In this document: piece by piece, positions 57,676 to 64,000 of the stretch
How the letters are laid out: every line of letters begins with the position of its first letter
How positions within the stretch are numbered: position 1 is the stretch's first letter
Assembly: GCA_017519975.1 (NCBI GenBank)
Contig: JAFWRM010000013.1
Coordinates: forward strand, 44,978 to 108,977
Length of the DNA stretch: 64,000 nt
Direction of reading: 5' to 3'
DNA from: Oscillospiraceae bacterium
Lineage (GTDB): Bacteria; Bacillota; Clostridia; Oscillospirales; Oscillospiraceae
The notes under the pieces: model-generated
Told to the model about the DNA's origin: nothing
Database searches by the model: none
Seen by the model: only the letters and a program-made list of their open reading frames with translations
Made by a program: the position numbers and the translations under genes

Positions 57676-58539
57676 TCAGAATTTTCCGCCGAAAACGGGG
57701 AAGAAACTGTGCTCCCCGTAGTCTTTGATGCGTTCGATCTTCTTCAGTGCCGTCATGTCCGCATCGGAGATGACAAAGTCCACGTCGGCGTTGATTTTCA
57801 TGTGATCAGGATCTGCCGTCTTGGGGAGGACGATCATGCCGAGCTGGATGTCGTACCGGATGCACAGCTGAGGCACGGTCACGCCGTATTTTTCCGCCAT
57901 TTCCGCGATCCGGGCGTTCTTCAGCGCCTCGCCGTGAGCCACAGGAGAATAGGCTTCCATCACGATGCCGCGCTTCTGGCAGAATTCGATCAGATCGAGC
58001 GGCGTGTTGGAGATGTGACACAGCACCTGATTGACCATCGGCTTTATCTCTGAGGAATCCCAGAGGTTGTCGATATCCTCCTGCAGGAAATTCGACACGC
58101 CGATGGCGCGCAGTTTTCCCGCGCGATAGGCGTCGGTCAGCGCCCGCCAGGCCTCCCGGTTGCCTTCCAGGTACCGATCGTCGGATTGATTTACCTTATC
58201 CCACGGCTGAGGACTGTGGATGATCATCAGATCGATGTAATCGAGGCCAAGCGCCCGGAGGGAGCCGTCGATGCCCTCGGCTGCCGAACGGTAATCCTTG
58301 TGTTCCGCGGCCACTTTTGTGGTCACGAAGATCTGATCTCTCGCGACGCCGCTGGAGCGGAGCCCCAGGCCGACCCCCTGCTCGTTCATGTACGCCTGCG
58401 CCGTATCAATGTGACGGTAGCCGATCCTGATCGCGGAGGTTACCGCCTCGGCGGCTTTGTCGTTGTCGATGAGCCAGGTGCCGAGAGCGAGCTGCGGTAC
58501 GTTTACGCCGTTCGATAGTGTGATGGTTTTGCTGAACAT
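57676..58539 (-). CDS. Aldo/keto reductase
   Basis: A 287-residue AKR. The N-terminal hairpin (TITLSNGVNVPQLALGTW), catalytic Asp and Tyr in HIDTAQAYMNE, Lys in FVTTKVA and His in LMIIHSPQPW are present, as is a C-terminal nucleotide-binding stretch (VLPKTADPDHMKIN). It resembles the 2,5-diketo-gluconate reductase-like group using NADPH. GGAGG precedes ATG 58539. It borders the decay zone downstream on the plus strand. Confidence 0.9.
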   Translation of the reverse strand: MFSKTITLSNGVNVPQLALGTWLIDNDKAAEAVTSAIRIGYRHIDTAQAYMNEQGVGLGLRSSGVARDQIFVTTKVAAEHKDYRSAAEGIDGSLRALGLDYIDLMIIHSPQPWDKVNQSDDRYLEGNREAWRALTDAYRAGKLRAIGVSNFLQEDIDNLWDSSEIKPMVNQVLCHISNTPLDLIEFCQKRGIVMEAYSPVAHGEALKNARIAEMAEKYGVTVPQLCIRYDIQLGMIVLPKTADPDHMKINADVDFVISDADMTALKKIERIKDYGEHSFFPVFGGKF

Positions 58540-58652
58540 TTCTGAACCTCCTGTTCATGGCTGGCGGCTGAAGAGGGGTTTCCTCCCGCACTGTGCGGAT
58601 CCCGGGCCGTCAATGGAATTATACCATACACGGAAGAAGGAGTGGAACAGGG

Positions 58653-58688
58653 AAACCTCTTCCGTCCGTCACAACCGAAGAGGTTTTT
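58653..58688 (+). terminator. Terminator-like hairpin in the decay zone
   Basis: AAACCTCTTC/GAAGAGGTTT with a 14-nt loop and TTTTT on the plus strand. The stop codon of the nitroreductase remnant lies inside it. Confidence 0.6.
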
Positions 58689-58824
58689 CCTTCCGCGCAG
58701 AACAATGAAACGGGGTCACCGCCCTCGCTTTTGCCAGCGCCTCAGGGCTGCGAATCACATAGAAGCGCTGGGGCTGGTAGTTGCAGGCCATAGGCACAAG
58801 GCGCCCCGCCTCCAGTATCCGGCT
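58669..58824 (-). pseudogene. Nitroreductase N-terminal remnant
   Basis: The minus strand encodes ILEAGRLVPMACNYQPQRF and YVIRSPEALAKARAVTPF before an unrelated tail and a stop. The pattern I-L-x-A-x-R-x-x-P-x-A-x-N-x-Q-P-Q-R-x-x-V is the flavin-binding N-terminus of nitroreductases. Nothing of the remaining two thirds of the enzyme is present, and there is no start codon for the N-terminal residues. Confidence 0.6.
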
Positions 58825-58960
58825 CTATTGCTACGGCACCCTGGGCATGACGCGGGAATGGCTGCCGAAGGATAACATCACCCCCGCGCATACGGTCGTG
58901 GAGATGAGGTTCCGCTCCCTGACGGAGAGGTTGAGAAAACTGTATTTTGGTCAGCCATAG
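58811..58960 (+). pseudogene. TetR-family regulator C-terminal remnant
   Basis: The plus strand reads LYCYGTLGMTREWLPKDN and continues through VVEMRFRSLTERLRKLYFGQ to a stop at 58958-58960. This is the ligand-domain end of a TetR-family regulator; the DNA-binding part is missing and no start is visible. It abuts and slightly overlaps the nitroreductase remnant, so the breakpoint is close to 58820. Confidence 0.6.
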
Positions 58961-58977
58961 CTGAAATAAACAGGTAC

Positions 58978-59049
58978 AGATAGTCCCAGAATGGGAGCAA
59001 GATAGGCACAGGAGCAAGAACTCGTTGTGCTTGAGTGAGAGGACTATCT
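58978..59049. repeat. Inverted repeat with 9-bp arms
   Basis: AGATAGTCC (58978-58986) and GGACTATCT (59041-59049) are perfect complements 54 bases apart. No gene fits between them. Confidence 0.4.
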
Positions 59050-59080
59050 CCCAACAGAAGTGTTACCTATAAAGTACGTG

Positions 59081-59211
59081 CCCCCTCATTGATAGAATAT
59101 AAATGACCTCGGCCAACAGGAGGGTATAGTCCGGAAAAAAGCTGTCCCTCCCTCGTTGTGGGAATATGCAAGTATCCGCCGACGATCGGGTGTAGTCTGA
59201 AAAAATGTGTG
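59081..59211. repeat. Two degenerate direct repeats of about 62 bp
   Basis: The segments near 59081-59142 and 59149-59211 align over most of their length by eye, sharing CCCTC.TTG..., GAATAT, GG.TGTAGTC.G and an A-run. They do not encode a protein I recognise. They may be remnants of an element or of a repeated small RNA. Confidence 0.45.
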
Positions 59212-59340
59212 CGAGAGAGGGGGAGACCCACCCCTCTTCCCACCTTAGCGGCTCTCCGCCGCCCAGCGCCAAATTACACACGGAGAAAAAAGTCCGTCCA
59301 AAGTCCGTCATTTTGGTATTTTCGGATATTTGGACAAAAA

Positions 59341-59380
59341 AAGAAGAAACCCGAAAAGCCTTGTGGCTGTTGGGTTTCTT
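59341..59380 (+). terminator. Hairpin in the decay zone
   Basis: AAGAAACCC...GGGTTTCTT with an inner GCC/GGC pairing. It resembles the hairpin at 62324-62357 in form. It does not follow any intact gene. Confidence 0.5.
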
Positions 59381-59447
59381 CATGGTCCCGAAGGAGATAA
59401 CGGATTTGACAAATACTATAAAAGTGCGGTATCTGCAGGGGTTTCAG

Positions 59448-59485
59448 GGCTCGGCTGACTGTCATATCAGCCGAGTTTATTCTTC
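59448..59485 (+). terminator. Terminator-like hairpin before the alpha/beta hydrolase 3' end
   Basis: CTCGGCTGA/TCAGCCGAG with an 8-nt loop and TTTATTCTT on the plus strand; on the minus strand it lies about 40 bases beyond the hydrolase stop codon at 59521 and can terminate that gene too. Confidence 0.65.
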
Positions 59486-59520
59486 GCAGATTTTTATATG
59501 TCAATCCATATCCTTTTACA

Positions 59521-60552
59521 TCACAGTACCCTATGTTTTATAAAATTCACCATTCTGTCAAATGCATCTTTTGCCACCTCGTTTACACGTTCCGAAGCAA
59601 CAAAGCAGTGTTGCATTTGAAGATTCCGTTCGGCCAGCGGATCAACTAAAGCGTGTTCTACGTTTGCACTGGTTAGTGCAGTGTCCATTTCCCGCATATC
59701 TACGTAATACTCACTGCCCAGCAAGAACGCATCAGGATAGTTTGAATCGACCCACAGGATGTTGTTGTATATTTGTTTTTCCTCACGACTGAGGAAGATA
59801 GATCCTTTTACATAATTGCCTACAAGAACTTTGGTTCCCAAAGAAAACTTATCATAGGCGAGAGGCGCATCATCAAGCACGACTGCCTTGATCTGCTCCG
59901 GCTTAAGCACAGGTGAAATACCCAGGGCCTCAGCATAATCCGGATTGGTAATGATACTCCCCAGCTGACTTGTCATGATCGCCCCCGCGGACGAGCCCAT
60001 GATCACCACCCGGTCCATGTCCAGATGATATTCGTCAGCATGATCGATCAAAAACTGAAAGGCTTCGTTGGCCTGGATCAGCGGAGCCGGGAAATGGTAT
60101 TCCGGAACCAGCACATAATCGATATTGACGAGGTTGAATCCTTCGGCGCAGATGTCGTCCAGTAAGGCAGTCGCATCACTTTCGGCAAGGGGATCCCCTA
60201 CACTCTTACTGCCGCCGAAGAATCCGCCGCCATGAAAGTAGATAAGAGTGGGCCGTGGCGTTTCTCTGTTTTCATCCGGGTATGTAATATCCAGAAAGCT
60301 GTTTGGATAGTTTTCAGAATACTTGATCTCTGTAATGATGTACTGACCATTATCCTTTACACCTTCCATCGGCTCGCCAAGAGGCTCATAGGAGTTTTTT
60401 GTGTTGACCGTATTGGCAGACAGCTTTTGGATCGTACCTACGATGATCTGCGTGTGTGTCATAAGGATCAAAGCGCCTGCCGCCAGAGCGGCCAGTAAGA
60501 TCGCAAGGACGATCAATAAAGTATGTTTCTTTTTTCCTGCTGTTCTGCTCAT
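59521..60552 (-). CDS. Membrane-anchored alpha/beta hydrolase (esterase/lipase type)
   Basis: A 343-residue hydrolase. An N-terminal helix (TLLIVLAILLAALAAGALIL) probably anchors it to the membrane. The oxyanion loop FHGGGFFGG and nucleophile elbow GSSAGA identify the hormone-sensitive-lipase/BD-FAE-like group; the His is likely near the C-terminal MQHCFVASE. ATG 60552 overlaps the stop of the upstream hydrolase gene (ATGA), so the two are translationally coupled. Both are probably controlled by the divergent TetR regulator. Confidence 0.85.
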   Translation of the reverse strand: MSRTAGKKKHTLLIVLAILLAALAAGALILMTHTQIIVGTIQKLSANTVNTKNSYEPLGEPMEGVKDNGQYIITEIKYSENYPNSFLDITYPDENRETPRPTLIYFHGGGFFGGSKSVGDPLAESDATALLDDICAEGFNLVNIDYVLVPEYHFPAPLIQANEAFQFLIDHADEYHLDMDRVVIMGSSAGAIMTSQLGSIITNPDYAEALGISPVLKPEQIKAVVLDDAPLAYDKFSLGTKVLVGNYVKGSIFLSREEKQIYNNILWVDSNYPDAFLLGSEYYVDMREMDTALTSANVEHALVDPLAERNLQMQHCFVASERVNEVAKDAFDRMVNFIKHRVL

Positions 60553-61502
60553 TTGTTCTTCTCCACATCCTGCCAATTGTTGTTATGAAGGATCTCTGCC
60601 GTTTCGCCAACAAAGACTTCAGCGGCATCCTCGTCTCCGCAGAGCTGCCACAACATCCATGCCGTCATGTAGCCGTCACTCCGAGCAAGCATGTCTTCAT
60701 GCTCTGCGCCGGTCGCTCTTGCTCGTACCTTAAGCACATCATCGCTGATCGTTTCATAATTCTCAATCATGGAAGCAAGCGGAGCAACTCCGGCATATTC
60801 CTTGGTGATATCAGCAACGCCCTTATCATCTGTCGCTCCGGTTCCTGCTGCCATAAAGTAAGGAATCCTGATCTTGGAAACATCGTATTTCCATCCCATG
60901 TTTCCGGCAAGGAACGGATAGGCTGCGCTCCCGGTAAATATCGTTTTATACGCTGTACCGTTGTCGTACATGGTCACCGCTGCCAAGGCTCCGGCTCCAC
61001 CCTGCGAGAACCCCACGATCCCGATGTTCTCTGTGTCAAGCCTGTTGTTCAATATATGATCCTGCGGCAGATTCAAAAGATAGTCGAGCATGATGGAGGT
61101 TGTTTCACCGGTTCCCGCCTGCGGGTCTTCGTTTCCGACGACGATGAATCCCCAGGACGCAAGCCGCTTAAACCACGGTTCATATTTGAAGGCAGGTGTC
61201 CCGCTGGCATTCACTACTACGATCACGGGATACTTATTATCACTGTTTTCCAGTTCTGAAGGATACCAGAAGCGTACCTTTTTGATCGTCGCATTATCTG
61301 ATGGATCATCAAATGAAGAAACATCATACTCACCAGGCTGTGAATACTTCTGTTCAAGGGGCGCGGAAGAAGAGAACTCTGTATAATAATCTTCTTTGAC
61401 GGAAGTCTTCTTTGCCTCTATCAAGCCTTTGATTACAAGTACAGCCACAACAGCTGCAATGACTAAAATGATCACTCCGATGATTTTCATGACCTTTCTC
61501 AT
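60549..61502 (-). CDS. Membrane-anchored alpha/beta hydrolase (dienelactone-hydrolase/PET-hydrolase-like)
   Basis: A 317-residue protein with an N-terminal helix (IIGVIILVIAAVVAVLVI) and a mature hydrolase domain. The nucleophile elbow is GFSQGG and the oxyanion area VVVNASGTPAF; an upstream FWYPSELENSDNKYPV resembles platelet-activating-factor hydrolases or chlorophyllase-like esterases. GGAGGT lies before ATG 61502, the longer frame to 61541 is not supported. It is the first gene of a two-gene operon divergent from a TetR gene, whose operators lie between. Confidence 0.85.
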   Translation of the reverse strand: MRKVMKIIGVIILVIAAVVAVLVIKGLIEAKKTSVKEDYYTEFSSSAPLEQKYSQPGEYDVSSFDDPSDNATIKKVRFWYPSELENSDNKYPVIVVVNASGTPAFKYEPWFKRLASWGFIVVGNEDPQAGTGETTSIMLDYLLNLPQDHILNNRLDTENIGIVGFSQGGAGALAAVTMYDNGTAYKTIFTGSAAYPFLAGNMGWKYDVSKIRIPYFMAAGTGATDDKGVADITKEYAGVAPLASMIENYETISDDVLKVRARATGAEHEDMLARSDGYMTAWMLWQLCGDEDAAEVFVGETAEILHNNNWQDVEKNK

Positions 61503-61525
61503 GATGACCTCCTTGACAAGTCGAT

Positions 61526-61567
61526 GAAACAAGTGTATCATAAAAGCAACGACGATACAAGTGTTTC
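61526..61567. promoter_or_regulatory. Pair of TetR operator-like palindromes
   Basis: GAAACAAGTGTATC (61526-61539) and GATACAAGTGTTTC (61554-61567) are inverted copies of the same site, each with the form GA(A/T)ACA-N2-TGT(A/T)TC. Their centres are 28 bp apart. They lie between divergent hydrolase and TetR genes. A third half-site GATACACC follows at 61575. Confidence 0.75.
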
Positions 61568-61606
61568 AGCAAAATGATACACCGGAGGGAGGTTTGTTTC
61601 ATCGCT

Positions 61607-62119
61607 ATGAATATGAACAACGAGCAGAAAAATACCTATGTAAAAAAGCAGATCACCGCTGCGCTTCTTAATCTCTTGAAAGACAAACCCCTTTCGGATA
61701 TCTCCATCAGTGAGCTTACAAATAAGGCTGAGATCGGCCGCGTTTCCTTTTATCGGAATTATCAGAACAAAGAGGATATCCTGAAAGAAGAATCGGATCG
61801 GCTCATCAAGGAATGGGGCAGGCTGTATGAATCAAATCCGGAATCAGCGCCGGAGACCTTGTTCCCATCGTTGTTTGATTTCTACCGGGACCACAGGGAT
61901 TTCTACACCACTCTCTACAATGCCGGCATGTCCTGCATTATGATGGAAACGATCATCGGCACCATTCAGATAACGCCTGAAATGCAGAATCTCGAGGCGT
62001 ACATGAAATCCTTTTGGGCCTACGGCATATATGGGTGGATGCTCGAATGGATCAAACGTGGTATGCAGGAGAGCGGAAAAGAGCTGAGTGTTCTCTTTTC
62101 ACTTGCGCGCCAGAATTAA
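61607..62119 (+). CDS. TetR/AcrR-family transcriptional regulator
   Basis: A 170-residue regulator. The helix-turn-helix is VKKQITAALLNLLKDKPLSD followed by ISISELTNKAEIGRVSFYRN, the classic TetR N-terminal pattern with F-Y near its end. The ligand domain resembles the TetR_C group with LFDFYRDHRDFYTTLY. ATG 61607 is used although the GGAGGGAGG site is about 14 bases away. It represses probably itself and the hydrolase operon through the palindromes at 61526-61567. Confidence 0.88.
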   Translation: MNMNNEQKNTYVKKQITAALLNLLKDKPLSDISISELTNKAEIGRVSFYRNYQNKEDILKEESDRLIKEWGRLYESNPESAPETLFPSLFDFYRDHRDFYTTLYNAGMSCIMMETIIGTIQITPEMQNLEAYMKSFWAYGIYGWMLEWIKRGMQESGKELSVLFSLARQN

Positions 62120-62144
62120 AGAATATGGAGTTAATTCGGTAGGG

Positions 62145-62175
62145 GAGATCGTCCCTAAAATGTAGGGACGACCTC
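62145..62175 (+). terminator. Terminator-like hairpin after the TetR gene
   Basis: GAGATCGTCCCT/AGGGACGACCTC with a 7-nt loop about 26 bases after the stop codon; the following tract is AT-rich but not a pure T-run. Confidence 0.6.
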
Positions 62176-62323
62176 TTAGAAATAATTATTTCAGTGGAAA
62201 CGAAAAAAGGCGGCTTTCGGGAGAATACATCTCTCAAAAGCCGCCTGAAATCGAGGGGGCGGTAGTTCAAGTCCTCCGGGCAAAGATAAATATTTTTTTG
62301 TTTGCACTTGAAAATTAGGGCGC

Positions 62324-62357
62324 GAAAAAACCCCGAAGCCGTTGTGGTATCGGGGTT
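62324..62357. terminator. Hairpin with A- and T-flanks
   Basis: AAAACCCCGA/TCGGGGTTTT with a loop of about 13 bases. It can end transcription in either direction. Confidence 0.6.
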
Positions 62358-62364
62358 TTCCGGT

Positions 62365-62419
62365 GCAATATCTTTTTGGTTGCACAACATGGCACGTTGC
62401 ACCAAAAAAGATATTTTGC
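62365..62419. repeat. Imperfect inverted repeat with about 20-bp arms
   Basis: GCAATATCTTTTTGGTTGCA and the later TTGCACCAAAAAAGATATTT are inverted copies with small indels around a short spacer (AACATGGCACG). It may be a miniature element end or a stable RNA hairpin. Confidence 0.45.
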
Positions 62420-62452
62420 TTTTTTGTGTTATCGAGGGCATTTTCTCCTTCA

Positions 62453-62486
62453 TAAACCAGAAGTCAAGAGAATGACTCCTGGTTTA
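62453..62486. terminator. Terminator downstream of the last aldo/keto reductase gene
   Basis: TAAACCAG-AAGTCA ... TGACTC-CTGGTTTA forms a near-perfect stem with an AT-rich flank on both sides. On the minus strand it lies 45 bases beyond the reductase stop codon. Confidence 0.7.
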
Positions 62487-62530
62487 TTTCATTTTCCGCT
62501 TTGATATGCGAAAATATCTGTAACAAAAAA

Positions 62531-63679
62531 TCAGAAGCTGTGCTCAATGAGCCACTGTTCTGCTTTCAGCACTTCATCCGTTGCATCCGTGCCGTCTGCA
62601 AGGATGACCTTCTCCTCGGGCAATTCGCCGAAGAAGTCCAAATGCGCTTCCTCGGCCACGGTATTCTTCAGATAGTTGTTGTCATCCGCAAAACCGGGGT
62701 CGGGCTGGAGTTGGCACATGTTATAGGCCTCCAGAATAGCGCTTACCGGCGCTCCGTGATAGGTCAAACCGCGATACTTCTCCAGATCTGCGCCGATCGG
62801 CCCGGCATTCTTGTAGAGCTTTATGACTTCATGAAGCTGCACCATTTCATCCGTGCTGAGCGGCTCCAGATTCTGCACGCTGTTGATGTTGTCCCGCACC
62901 TGCTCCAGCGTGGACATGCCCGACAGATTGCAGATCACGCCATCGAAGCTTCCTGCATAACGGATTGCCCAGGATGCGATGCTTGCATTCGGATTCATCT
63001 CTTTCAGACGTTGCTCCACCGCAGCGGGAACCATAGAAAGACCACCGCCCTTAACTGGCTCCATGAATACCGCAAGCTTGCCATGCTTCCGGATCACTTC
63101 ATAAGCCTGCATCGCCTGCACCAGCTCACTCTCTGCGTCGATGTAGTTGAACGGAATCTGCACGAACTCCACTTCCGGGTGCTCGGTCAGGATGCGGTCC
63201 AGCAGCTTTGCAGAGGAATGGAAGGAGAATCCCAGATGCTTGATCTTTCCGTCCGCTTTCCACTTGTTCGCATGATCAAAGAGGTACGCGGTCTTCACGA
63301 TGCCGCCCTTGCCGTCGATGCCGTCATAATAAACTGTCTGGAAATTATGTAGGAGATAGTAGTCGATATAGTCCACGCCAAGGTTTTCAAGCTGCTCGGC
63401 AAAGATCGGCTCGATCTGATCCTCACGCTCCAGACTGAAGGTGGGGAATTTCGTGGCAACGGTGAAGGCGTCGCGGGGATAACGCTCTACGACTGCTTTG
63501 CGCGTCGCTTCCTCGCTCTTTCCGTTGTGGTAGACGTAGCTGGTGTCGAAGTAGGTGTAGCCCGCCTCGATGAAAGTATCTACCATCCTGTTCAGTTCAT
63601 CGTAGTCGAAGTCGGTCGGGTTTCCGTTCTTTACCGGAAGCCGCATCATGCCAAACCCCAGTCTGCTTTTCAGTGCCAT
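62531..63679 (-). CDS. Aldo/keto reductase of the large (ferredoxin-linked-like) group, lacking the Fe-S tail
   Basis: A 382-residue AKR. The N-terminus MALKSRLGFGMMRLPVKNG, the catalytic Tyr in YFDTSYVYHNGKSEE, Lys in VATKFPT and His in YLLHNFQT are visible. It belongs to the group of clostridial AKRs that usually end in a 4Fe-4S ferredoxin-like domain; here the Cys residues of that part are absent and replaced by a tail with SAILEAYNMCQLQPDPGFAD. GGAG sits before ATG 63679. It is separated from the flavodoxin-family gene upstream by about 77 bases. Confidence 0.85.
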   Translation of the reverse strand: MALKSRLGFGMMRLPVKNGNPTDFDYDELNRMVDTFIEAGYTYFDTSYVYHNGKSEEATRKAVVERYPRDAFTVATKFPTFSLEREDQIEPIFAEQLENLGVDYIDYYLLHNFQTVYYDGIDGKGGIVKTAYLFDHANKWKADGKIKHLGFSFHSSAKLLDRILTEHPEVEFVQIPFNYIDAESELVQAMQAYEVIRKHGKLAVFMEPVKGGGLSMVPAAVEQRLKEMNPNASIASWAIRYAGSFDGVICNLSGMSTLEQVRDNINSVQNLEPLSTDEMVQLHEVIKLYKNAGPIGADLEKYRGLTYHGAPVSAILEAYNMCQLQPDPGFADDNNYLKNTVAEEAHLDFFGELPEEKVILADGTDATDEVLKAEQWLIEHSF

Positions 63680-63756
63680 GTCAAAACTCCTTTCTTCTCA
63701 CAGGCTCTTGCTGAGATAGCCGATAAATGATATCAGGCTACAGTTTTTTGCTTGCT

Positions 63757-64000
63757 TTACAAAGATGTCGCCATTTGCCTGACCGCCGCTAAGCAGTCCT
63801 TGTCGTGATTAGTGATGATCCCCATATCTTCCAATCCAAGATATCCAAGAAAATCACCATCATAAGAAAATTTGGCGCCATCATACATGTCCGGATCGCC
63901 AGAACTCAGAAACATGGCAGCTTTCTTAAGCGTCTCCGGCGCTTTGGGGTAAAGCGCGGAATAAAAACGATCGACTGTGCATTTCAGCTGCCCGCTGATA
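63757..64000 (-). CDS. Flavodoxin-family NAD(P)H-dependent oxidoreductase, C-terminal part (5' end outside window)
   Basis: On the minus strand the frame is open from the window edge to a TAA at 63757-63759. It encodes ISGQLKCTVDRFYSALYPK, then KKAAMFLSSGDPDMYDGAKF and GYLGLEDMGIITNHDKDC, matching the C-terminal half of small FMN-dependent reductases of Clostridia. The N-terminal FMN phosphate loop is outside the window. Its orientation and spacing suggest an operon with the aldo/keto reductase. Confidence 0.75.
   Translation of the reverse strand, partial: ISGQLKCTVDRFYSALYPKAPETLKKAAMFLSSGDPDMYDGAKFSYDGDFLGYLGLEDMGIITNHDKDCLAAVRQMATSL

Larger units (their letters stand above)
58540..59520. 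other. Decayed intergenic zone with gene remnants and repeats
   Basis: No intact gene is visible in this stretch. It holds a terminator-like stem at 58653-58688, a nitroreductase remnant on the minus strand, a TetR remnant on the plus strand, a long-range inverted repeat at 58978-59049, two degenerate direct repeats at 59081-59211 and two hairpins at 59348-59382 and 59448-59485. The fragments suggest a deletion scar. Confidence 0.65.
62120..62530. other. Intergenic region with several hairpins, no gene
   Basis: This 411-bp stretch has a hairpin after the TetR gene, a minus-strand terminator-like stem (GGCGGCTTT/AAAGCCGCC), another stem with AAAACCCCGA/TCGGGGTTTT, a long imperfect inverted repeat and a bidirectional terminator. 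It also contains a fragment resembling a tRNA T-arm (GTTCAAGTCCTCC) without a complete tRNA. ORFs here are spurious. Confidence 0.65.

Noticed and set aside
59063..59383. 106-codon minus-strand frame in the decay zone
   Set aside because: Its sequence is made by the degenerate direct repeats and a hairpin, with no start signal and no family pattern.
62240..62285. tRNA-like T-arm sequence GTTCAAGTCCTCC
   Set aside because: No acceptor, D-arm or anticodon stem can be paired around it, so it is not a functional tRNA.

Overview
The window looks like a chromosomal segment of an anaerobic Gram-positive member of the Clostridia. It has strong GGAGG-type ribosome binding sites, many lipobox lipoproteins (LAAC/FAAC), a glycyl radical enzyme, uroporphyrinogen-decarboxylase-like proteins of the methyltransferase type, and the VTC/DUF4956/carbohydrate-binding-protein trio. 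No rRNA, intact tRNA, CRISPR array or insertion sequence was found.

Positions 1 to about 35,100 form an accessory catabolic island. A partial LysR regulator is followed by a long co-directional block (835-13102): cupin, sugar-type ABC importer (ATPase, two permeases, lipoprotein), MIF-like tautomerase, short-chain dehydrogenase, SnoaL-like protein, then two tandem copies of a cupin-tautomerase-MATE module. A minus-strand esterase, a PucR/CdaR-type regulator and a minus-strand operon of four more cupin genes follow. Inside that operon sit a membrane protein resembling a gutted P-type ATPase and a small overlapping ORF. Divergent from the operon are a membrane-anchored linalool dehydratase/isomerase-family protein, a complete Dpp/Opp-type ABC importer, a UroD-like methyltransferase, an amidohydrolase, a serine beta-lactamase-fold hydrolase, a two-domain cupin and an EamA exporter.

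The most striking signal is a family of eight cupin genes (eleven cupin domains). Every gene carries a Cys motif C-x7-C-x2-C-x2-C directly after a cupin domain. Together with three tautomerases, the Ldi-family protein, two importers and three exporters, this suggests an uncharacterised pathway for taking up and converting a small, probably plant-derived, organic compound. The substrate cannot be read from the sequence.

Positions 35,100 to 58,540 are visibly more GC-rich and look like resident genome: deoxyribonucleotidase-like protein, peptidase T, a lipoprotein M16 peptidase, a YgjP-type metallopeptidase, a glycyl radical enzyme, a His-rich protein, a duplicated methyltransferase, the VTC/DUF4956/CBM operon, a second UroD-like protein, a macrodomain hydrolase, and a two-component system next to a beta-helix-like surface lipoprotein. 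A direct repeat TTCAA-N6-TTCAA with 11-bp period lies upstream of the response regulator, the beta-helix gene and the VTC operon, and probably marks one regulon.

Positions 58,540 to 59,520 are a decay zone with a nitroreductase remnant, a TetR remnant and degenerate repeats. The end of the window holds two alpha/beta hydrolases divergent from a TetR regulator with two visible operators, an aldo/keto reductase and the C-terminal part of a flavodoxin-family protein.
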